Shown here in pieces: positions 40,801 to 49,800 of a stretch of 64,000 bases of DNA. Made by a program: the position numbers and the translations under genes. The notes under the pieces were generated by a model. That model was not told the origin of the DNA and did no database searches. It was given only the letters and a program-made list of their open reading frames with translations. Numbering within the stretch: position 1 is the first letter of the stretch; every line of letters begins with the position of its first letter. Origin of the DNA: Anaspis maculata (Eukaryota; Arthropoda; Insecta; Coleoptera; Scraptiidae); contig OX421967.1 of assembly GCA_949128115.1 (NCBI GenBank), forward strand, positions 3,400,070 to 3,464,069. The letters run 5' to 3'.

Positions 40801-43800
40801 ATATATCTTCCGTATACACACTGCGGAAAGCTGTGCATAGATGGCGGTGAAATAGGATCTCGCTCATGAGTATCGGTAAGAAGAAATAGGTTATCATTAA
40901 TGCAGTTTTTCTAGGCGAAAACTAAAAATTCAGCTGCCATGACACAATGACGCCTCCATTGATAATTATTTTTGTCTTGCTCCATTGAAAGGTCTATTGG
41001 AGGTAAAAGAGCGAGTCTAAAAAAATGGTGTATGTGCCGCTTTCGTTTCTTTGCATTTCTTCAGAGTCCATGAACTCAAGTTCAAGCTCTTCAGAGTCAA
41101 GAATCGAACCTGAAAAAGTACTCCTCCCAGCATTACCTCATAAGAACCTCTTTTTTTGCTAGATTTTTTCGAGGATTTTTAATTATTAGTAGATTAGCCT
41201 CTGCTATCAGAATTAAACTGATGTGGCCTCGTGGAGGAATCAGAGAACAAAAGAGCCGCAAAAATGCGCTACCATGTAGTTAGCCCGTAAGTATGAACTC
41301 GATATTCATCTTCAGTTTTCCGGCCTCTTGTGTCTGAGCTTTTTGAGAGCTTTTATTACCGACAGCTTACTGAAATGTATGAGAACTTAGAAGGACAACG
41401 TCACCCCGTGAGACAGGCTCATACATAAAGTGATGGAGTGAAAGAGACGGAAACGTGAATATAATAACTAAGTGGGATAATTCGTGCGACAAGAGAAGTA
41501 AAAGAATGAGCAAGACTCTTGCAATGTGACTGGCTAGTGAATGATATTTTGTAGTTTTTTTTTTGAGGAACTGCAAAAATTCTAATTTGATTTTCTAAAA
41601 TCTGAAGAAATTCAAAATCTTACGCGTATCTTACTCTTCATTTTTGTATTTTAGAAATCGATGACTGTTTCCATTACTTTTCATAAATTGGTTTTTAATG
41701 AGAGACTAGTACAGAGACTCCGCTGACTTTGACGGTTGCAACTCGCAATTGACAGTTGCAGCTCGCAATACTGACATTTGAAACTCGCAATTGACAGTCG
41801 CAACTCGCAATTGACAGTTACAACTCGCAATATTGACAGTTGCAACTGTAAAAATTGGTAGTTGCAACTCGCAATTTAGGCATTCAAGCACAAGCATTCT
41901 GAAACATTCCAATCCATTGTGGAACATTCTAGTTCGTTCCACAACATTTCAGAATGTTGCGGTATGTTCTGAAATGTTCGGGAAATCCCGTAACATCCCA
42001 GACCATTATGGAACATTCAAGATCATTCTACATCATTCCAGAATGTTCCGGTATGTTCTGGAATGGTCGGAAATAGTCTGGAACGTTCGGAATCATTTCG
42101 GAATATTCCAGATCATTGTGGAGCATTCGTGATCATTCCACAACATTCTAGAATGTTCCAGTATTGTCGAGAATACTCTGAAAGGTTCGGAAACATTCTG
42201 GAACATTCCAATCCATTGTGGAACATTCGACAACATTCCACAACATTCCAGAATGTTCTGGTGTGTTCGGAAATAGTCTGGAACGCTTACAAACATTCCG
42301 GAACATCACAATCCATTGTGGAACATTCTAGATCGTTTCACAACATTCCAGAATGTTTCGGTATGTTCTAGAATATTCAGGAATAGTCTGGAACGTTCGG
42401 AAACATTCCAGATCATTATGGAACATCCGAGATCATTCCACAAGATTCCGGTATGTCCCGGAATGTTTGGGAAATCCCGGAACATTCTAGATCATTATGA
42501 AACTTAAGAAATCATTCTACAACATTCCAGAATGTTCCGGTATGTTCTGAAATGTTCGGGAATAGTCTGGAACGTTCGGAATCATCCAAGATCATTCTAC
42601 AGCATTCCAGAATGCTCCGGTATGTTTTTAAATATTGGGGAATAGTCTGAAACGCTCGAGAACAGACCGCAACGTTCCAGATCATTCTGGAACATTCCAG
42701 AGCACCCTTCAAAGTTGTGGGAGAATCTGGAACATTGTGGACTAGTCGAAGCTTTTTTGTGTGAGGTCACCTTATTATTGGTAGTATTCGGGTACCTACT
42801 TGTGATTGCCAGTTGCAACAGTCAAAATTGCGAGTTGCAACTGTCAATTGCAAGTTGGAAGTGGAAGATTCATAATTTGAAAGTGGAACAAATCATATCG
42901 CCCTCTTTGCTTTCGTATAAAGGTGCTTCTTCACGTGAGACCTGCCGTACTGCCGGCCGCGCTGTGCTCGTGAGTGCTGAAATCCAAGCTTCTGTAATGA
43001 GGTAGTGACGTAATGGCCACGGTGCTGGGGCCAAACATCACACAGTCTCAACAATTTTTAATTTTAAAATCTCGGTTGTCTGACCTACGACGATTGTCAA
43101 AATTGAAACCGCTCTTAGTACTGACGACACTACTGCTGAATGAAAAATTGACAATTCAAGTAGTGTCCTGGAATTGTTGACCCGGCGCCTGATCATTATG
43201 TGGATCGTGATCACAGCGAATGCAACTCCTTCGTCCATATAAGTCCGAGATTTAAAAATTAAAAATTGTTAAGACTGTGTGATGTTTGGCCTCAGCACCG
43301 TGGCCATTACGTCACTACCTCATTACAGAAGCTTGGATTTCAGCACTCACGAGCACAGCGCGGCCGGCACTACATGTGAAGAAGCACGTTTATACGAAAG
43401 CGAAGAGGGCGATATGATTTGTTCCACTTTCAAATTATGAATCCTCCACTTTCAACTTGCAATTGACAGTTGAAAGTCGCAATTTTGACTGTTGCAACTG
43501 GCAATCACAAGTAGGTACCCGAATACTACCAATAAGGTGACCCCACACAAAAAAGCTTCGAATAGTCCACAATGTTCCATCTGGAACGTTGCGGTATGTT
43601 CTCGAGCGTTTCAGACTATTTTCCAATATTTAAAAACATACCGGAACATTCTGGAATGCTGTAGAATAATCTTGGATGATTCCGAACGTTCCAGACTATT
43701 CCCGAACATTTCAGAACATACCGGAACATTCTGGAATGTTGTAGAATGATTTCTTTAGTTTCATAATGATCTAGAATGTTCCGGGATTTCCCAAACATTC

Positions 43801-46800
43801 CGGGACATACCGGAATCTTGTAGAATGATCTCGGATGTTCCATAATGATCTGGAATGTTTCCGAACGTTCCAGACTATTCCTGAATATTCTAGAACATAC
43901 CGAAACATTCTGGAATGTTGTGAAACGATATAGAACGTTCCACAATGGATTGTGATGTTCCGGAATGTTTGTAAGCGTTCCAGACTATTTCCGAACATAC
44001 CAGAACATTCTGGAATGTTGTGGAATGATAACGAATTCTCTAAAATATTCTGGAAGGCTCCGAGATGTTTCTGAACATTCCAGATTATTCCTGACCATTT
44101 CAGAACATACCGCAATATTCTGGAATGTTGTGGAATGTTGTCGAATGTTTCACAATGCGTTGGAATGTTCCAGAATGTTTCCGAACCTCTCAGAGTATTC
44201 TCGACTATACCGGAACATTCTAGAATGTTGTGGAATGATCACGAATGCTCCACAATGATCTGGAATATTCCGGAATGATTCCGAACGTTCCAGACTATTC
44301 CCGACCATTCCAGAACATACCGGAACATTCTGGAATGTTGTGAAATGAACTCGAATGTTCCACAATGGATTGGAATGTTTCGGAATGCTTGTGCTTGAAT
44401 GCCTAAATTGCGAGTTGCAACTATCAATTTTTACAGTTGCAACTGTCAATTGCGAGTTGCAACTATCAAAGTCAGCGGAGTCTCTGTACTAGTCTCTCAT
44501 TGAAAACCAAATAATGAAAAGTAAACAGTCATCGATTCTAAAACACCATAATGAAGAGTAAGATACACTTAAGTTTTTGAACCTCTTCAGATTTTAGAAA
44601 ATCAAAATAGAATTTTTGCAGTACCTCCAAAAAAAAAACTACATAATATCATTCACTAGCAAGTCACATTGCAAGGGTCTTGCTTAAAAAACACCTATCT
44701 ATCTATCTATCCATCTATCTATCAATCATTGAAATCCCGTGGAGGCTTTCAAGCCGTAACGGATCTTCATTCGGTCGGTGTCGACTTGAATCCATTCCCG
44801 AACCAACTCGTTGATGTCGCACATTCTTTGCTTTAGCTCGTCAACTTGCTTAGGATCATTCTTCCGCGTGCCAGATTGTGAATCGCAGGGGAGGCGAATT
44901 TCTCGGCCAAAAAGATAACGTGCCAATGTTTTCCCCGTGGTTTCGTGAATGGCAGCGCGATACGCCATTAGGAATATCGGCAGATGACGATCCAAGTCTC
45001 GCTGATGCTCATCGACGATCTGTGACAAGTGGTGCTCCATCGTCCTGTTGAACCGTTCAATCATTCCGTCAGACCGTGGGTGACCGTGGAAGACCAGACG
45101 TCGTTTTGGTCTTCTGTATACCGAATAGAGTACATTACCTTGGAACACATTGGATTCAAAGTTTCGTCCCTGGTCTGTGTGTAACTTCAAAGGTACTCCG
45201 AACGGCTGATCAGATTGTCCACGAGCACACTCACCACTGTAGAAGCTTTTTGGTTGGGTAGGGCGTACGCTCCAGGTTACTTGCTAAAATAGTCTATGGC
45301 AATCAGGATGTATTTGTTGCCATCTTCCATTGCGGGAAAGGGGCCAGCCACATCGATCGCGATGGGTTCAAAAGGCGCTCCAACATTGTGATCCTTCAGC
45401 TCCTCTCGGCTACGAGTTCTTGCTCCCTTGCTGACTGCACAACCTCGCACTGGCTACACCATGTTTCCACTTCGTTCCGACAGTTCAATCAGTAAAACCG
45501 CTCGCGCACCTTGGTCAACGTCTTCTTCACCTTGAGGTGCCCTTAAGCGACGCCATCGTGCATATCTTCCAGGACCTCTCTCACTCTCGTCAGCAGCACA
45601 TTTTTTATCCTTAGAGAATCTCACTGAGCCCAAAGAGCCTTGAATTCGGACCCTTCACCAGAGATTTTGGTCCACTCTGGTCTATCCTAGCCAAGTTCCT
45701 TTCTTTTAGCAAGTGAACGATGGCTGGGTCCTCGCGCTGCTCCCTCTTGAGTTCAACTGCAGTCCAATTCCTCAGCGATTTCACAACGAGTGCTTAGACT
45801 TTAACGTATCATCCACTCTGCTGATTCACCCTCTTGCCGTGCCTGCAGCAGTCGTCGCGTCGTTGCGTTGTCTTCGAAAAAGACCATCCGTGTTGCTCTT
45901 TCCATGACTCTTTCCAGGACGATGTTGACTTCCTCCATCAGCGGCTTCTTGTTCTAGCATGAAACCGTCTGCTGAACGGTACCGTTGCTAGCACTCACGC
46001 TGCAGATGCTCATCCTTTCGACAATTGAAGCAACGCGGTCCTCCTCTTGGGCGGTTGCTTTCTCTTGATTAATGATCTCCCCGATCAGCAGTTTCCCGTT
46101 CCAGCATGAAACATTTTGTTGAAGAATATCGTTGCCTGCAGTCGCGTTGCAGATGTTTGTCCTTCCCACATTTGGGAACTGAACTCGACCATTGCCTGCA
46201 ATCCGGACGAAGATGTCCCGATTTTCCACACCCGAAGCAACACGGTCTTTCTCCAGCTCTTGATTCGCTTTGGGGTTTGTTTCTAGATATAGCGCCGAGG
46301 AGTTCCTCAAACATTTCTTTGGTAGATTTCTCGGCAGTATGTAATGCTGCGGATTCGTTGAAGTTCACCTCTCTAAGACGTCGAGGGCGCAAAGCATCTT
46401 TGACTGCCTCAATGAGAATCGATTGGATGAGTGCGTCGCTGATGTTGGCCGGATTGCTGATCATGACCATCTTACATAGATCTGAATTTCTTCGTCCGCT
46501 CATGAAAGTTTTTTTTTTGCAATGTCAATAAAATTATTCGCTGGATGCGCTGGATAAGCCAGGTGAACCAGCCACAGGACGTCGGATTCGAATTCCTGAA
46601 GGCTTTCTCAGCTCATTTGTATCCTGTTCTTCAGCTGTTGATAAATCTACCGCACGTGATCGTCCTCATATCAGAGCTTCAGGATTCTAATCAGCTTGGC
46701 AAATTCTTTCCGTCCGATCGTCTGGAGCAGTTCCAACGCTGGGCCTCTGAGAGCCAGGACAAGTGCTGTAGTTTTGTCGTCTTCGCTCCATCCGTTTGCT

Positions 46801-49800
46801 TTAGCAGCGGTGTCAAACTGCTTTTTAAAGGTAGTCCATGGGCTCTCCCTTTCAAAGTTTGGCAGCTTCACACGATGGATACCTGCTGAAATGGTCATCG
46901 TAGCACTAGCAACAGTTTTCTGGACCTTGTGTTCTAGCCTCGTCATGTTGGCTTCCATCTCTTCCATATTTCCTTCTACCAACGCAGTCATTTTCTCTTC
47001 TAACTTGTTAACACTTTCGTCGAAATACCGCGTTTGTTGCCCCACAACGGCTAATATTTCTCCCCGTTCCTCCAGTCGTTCTCTTCCCTGTTCTTCTAGC
47101 AGGTTTCTGAGTTCTTCCTTGTCTTCTAGACGCTGTTTTTTGCAAAAGATCTTGTTGTTCATGCAGAAGATTTTTCAATCCATTTCCCTGCCTCCCTAAA
47201 AGATTCTTCAATTCTTCTTTTTTTACCACATGACTCTTCTCCTGTTCTTTTGAACGCCTCCTTTCTTCTTCTTTCTCTTCGAAGACTTCGCTACTTTTCC
47301 TGTAGATGCATCATTTCCATGATGCTCGCCAAAGTATCTTGTACTCCTGCCTTCGACATGCTTCTCGTCTCCGGAATTTATAAACCCATGCCCGAATTTC
47401 CAAACACCTTGTAGTCGTAGGCCGAGTTACTCTCAATTATACCGCTTCTGACACCAAATGGTTCAGATTCCGTGTTTGAATTCTTTTATAAATGAGACGA
47501 TTGTTTTAAAACATACACCTGTTTATTACTGCGTACTACTGTATAATACACGGCAACAATCATTTGCGCCTAGGTATATCGCTTCAAATTCTTGCTGTTA
47601 TCATTCTAACTTTAATACCTACTGGTACGTTGGCCGATCCGTGGTGTTTATATATCTCCGACTATCATTCTGGAACTTTCCACCGGCTTTCTAGCAAATT
47701 CCATATTGACCGCGGCATGTAAATCGCAACCGCTCTCGAAACTTCGATCAACTTCGCGTGTAATCCAGCGTACTCGAGAGGTGGCACCTCCGCCAATTGG
47801 CAACATGTGTCTTACTCGGCTATTGATCTCCCATGTTATTCAAAACGGGGCAGAGCTCAAGCGTATGCTCCCTAATATTTCTAGAGCTTCGTAATTCGCA
47901 ACATTGTGTTCGAATAGTCAAGAAGGGTCGCGTGTGCTCTCAAATGGACGAGAGTCTCGCCGCTCGTGACATTATAATAAAATGAGAATAGCAATTTTTC
48001 TCGCCAAAGAAACCACGCACTTAATATGGCAAGATATTTCTCGTGATGGAATGGAATAATGCCACGATTCTCATGGTTATCTGTCGGTTTTTCGACTACT
48101 GCACTAAAAGGAAATCCAAGATGGCGGCCAAGACTGTTAAAACAGTTGACAGTCAGCTTCTAAAATGATAAGGTGATGCATTCCCACCAATCACGAACAT
48201 ATTTCTATCATAATCAGTAGTCAAAATTCTAATTTGCACCTATGCATCCCCAACGTGTTTGATTTTTTCAACAATAATATTTTCCTATGGAAAACTGTAT
48301 CCCATGGAAAACTGTTTTTTGAGTGATCTCTGTAATGATCCGATATTTTTGCAAACAGTTTGCTACACCTTCATGGATTTGAAATGATGAGCACGCATGG
48401 TATGCTTCACAATTACTTATTTTCCGGTTGATGTGTTGACATTTTTTATCTCTTCAGCACATTATTTTTCCCCTCTCGCTGCCTAGTCGAGGGTCTCAGA
48501 TGTCCACCATCGCGATTCGTGTTCGCCATGATCTAATGAACAATTTAGTGCCAACCATTATACTCTGGCTGCAAGTTGGACACGGGATACCATAAGCAAA
48601 CACACTATGTACTAAGTCGCTGGATTTGAAAATTTTGTCGAGTGTAGTCCAAAATATCTACGGAGTTTTTCTGTTTTTTGATAGTGAAGCTACCATGGCA
48701 CATTTTTCAAACTTTCTCCATGTAAAGCTTTATCGTTAAGGAGCATATTATAAAAATATCATGAATGAGCCATGGTAGCATCATAGGGGCCCAATATCAC
48801 CAATAGTTCGATATTAGCCTTTGACAGTTTGAACAATTTTTAGGTTTTTTGACTTTTTGAACCAGGCCAGTGGGGTATCGTTTCTTACTAAATAGAACAC
48901 GGGGAGTACGATTATGGCGTTCATCTTTACGTGACGTTTGCTGTTCTTGAACTGGTTACTTCGAAGTCTTGAAATACCAAGTAAAGATCAATTGACGTCA
49001 AAGCTGATAGCAGAATCAAGTTGCGCATGTTTGATTTAGTAAGAAACGATGTGTATGTTGCTTTTTTTCGAAAATTCCAATTTTGACATTCCAGTAAATT
49101 TTTGACATTTTTTTTTATTTTGATTTTTTTGTACCGGGCGAGTAAGGTATCGTTTTATACTAAATCAAGCATGAGGAATACGATTATGGTGTTCATTTCT
49201 ACGTATGAATTCACCGAATTGAGTCAGAATTTGTCGGCTAAATCTCGGTAGATCGTGTGCAAATCGAGTGACGTAAAAATTGATATCGGAATCGTATTCC
49301 GCATGTGCGATTTAGTAGAAAACGGTATGCATGTTGCCGTTTTCAGAAATTCCAAATTTGCCATTTTGGAACAATTTCAGGGTATTTTTGACTTTTTGAA
49401 CCAGGCCAGTGGGGTATCGTTTCTTACTAAATAGAACACGGGAAATACGATTGTGGCGTTTATTTTCACGTGACGTTTGCTGTTCTTGAACTGGTTACTT
49501 CGAAGTCTTGAAATACCAAGTAAAGATCAATTGACGTCAAAGCTGATAGCAGAATCAAGTTGCGCATGTTTGATTTCGCAGAAACGATGTGTATGTTGCT
49601 TTTTTCGAAAATTCCAATTTTGACATCCCAGTCAATTTTTGAGTTTTTTTTAATTTTGATTTTTTTGTACCGGGCGAGTAAGGTATCGTTTTATACTGAA
49701 TCAAGCATGAGGAATACGATTATGGTGTCCATTTCTACGTATAAATTCACCAAATTAGGTCAGAATTTGTCGGCTAAATCTCGGTAGATCGTGTACAAAT

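Larger units (their letters stand above)
39760..41508. other. Left part of the block inside the repeat array
   Basis: Mostly unrecognised, moderately AT-rich. It contains a tRNA-like element on the minus strand (40660-40733) and an alternating TA tract (40731-40812). No gene is recognised. Confidence 0.6.
41509..44684. mobile_element. 3.2 kb foldback element with heat-shock-element-like arrays
   Basis: A near-complete palindrome: AGCAAGACTCTTGCAATGTG (41509) is mirrored by CACATTGCAAGGGTCTTGCT (ends 44684), and TAGTACAGAGACTCCGCTGA (41707) by its complement at about 44480. GTAGTATTCGGGTACCTACT (42781) is mirrored at about 43510, and CCTCATTACAGAAGCTTGGA (43319) by the complement at about 42990. 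Arms are about 1.5 kb with roughly 170 bp of non-matching centre (43076-43244). Each arm has a 20-22 bp tandem repeat (TTGCAACTCGCAATTGACAG), an array of about 840 bp of GAAnnTTCnn, and an inner unique part. No transposase is present. The design resembles FB-type foldback elements. Confidence 0.85.
44726..47903 (-). mobile_element. Defective Ty3/gypsy-like retrotransposon, minus strand
   Basis: In order along the minus strand: an LTR (47903-47459), a primer-binding site (47456-47442), gag with a coiled coil and zinc knuckles, then directly the pre-integrase and integrase regions, ending in an (ATCT)n tract. Reverse transcriptase and RNase H are absent, and there is no second LTR in the window. 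Frames are broken in several places, so it is a relic. Confidence 0.8.

Noticed and set aside
41880..42720. CRISPR-like array
   Set aside because: No constant repeat with unique spacers; the period is 10 bp with continuous degeneracy, and the genome is eukaryotic.
41706..44449. Set of similar 60-115 residue frames with WNVRKHSG/FQNIPECSGMF-like repeats on both strands
   Set aside because: Translations of the 10-bp GAAnnTTCnn array; no start, splice or domain support, and both strands are equally open.
44726..47229. Active retrotransposon genes
   Set aside because: Frames are broken and reverse transcriptase is missing; annotated as pseudogenes.
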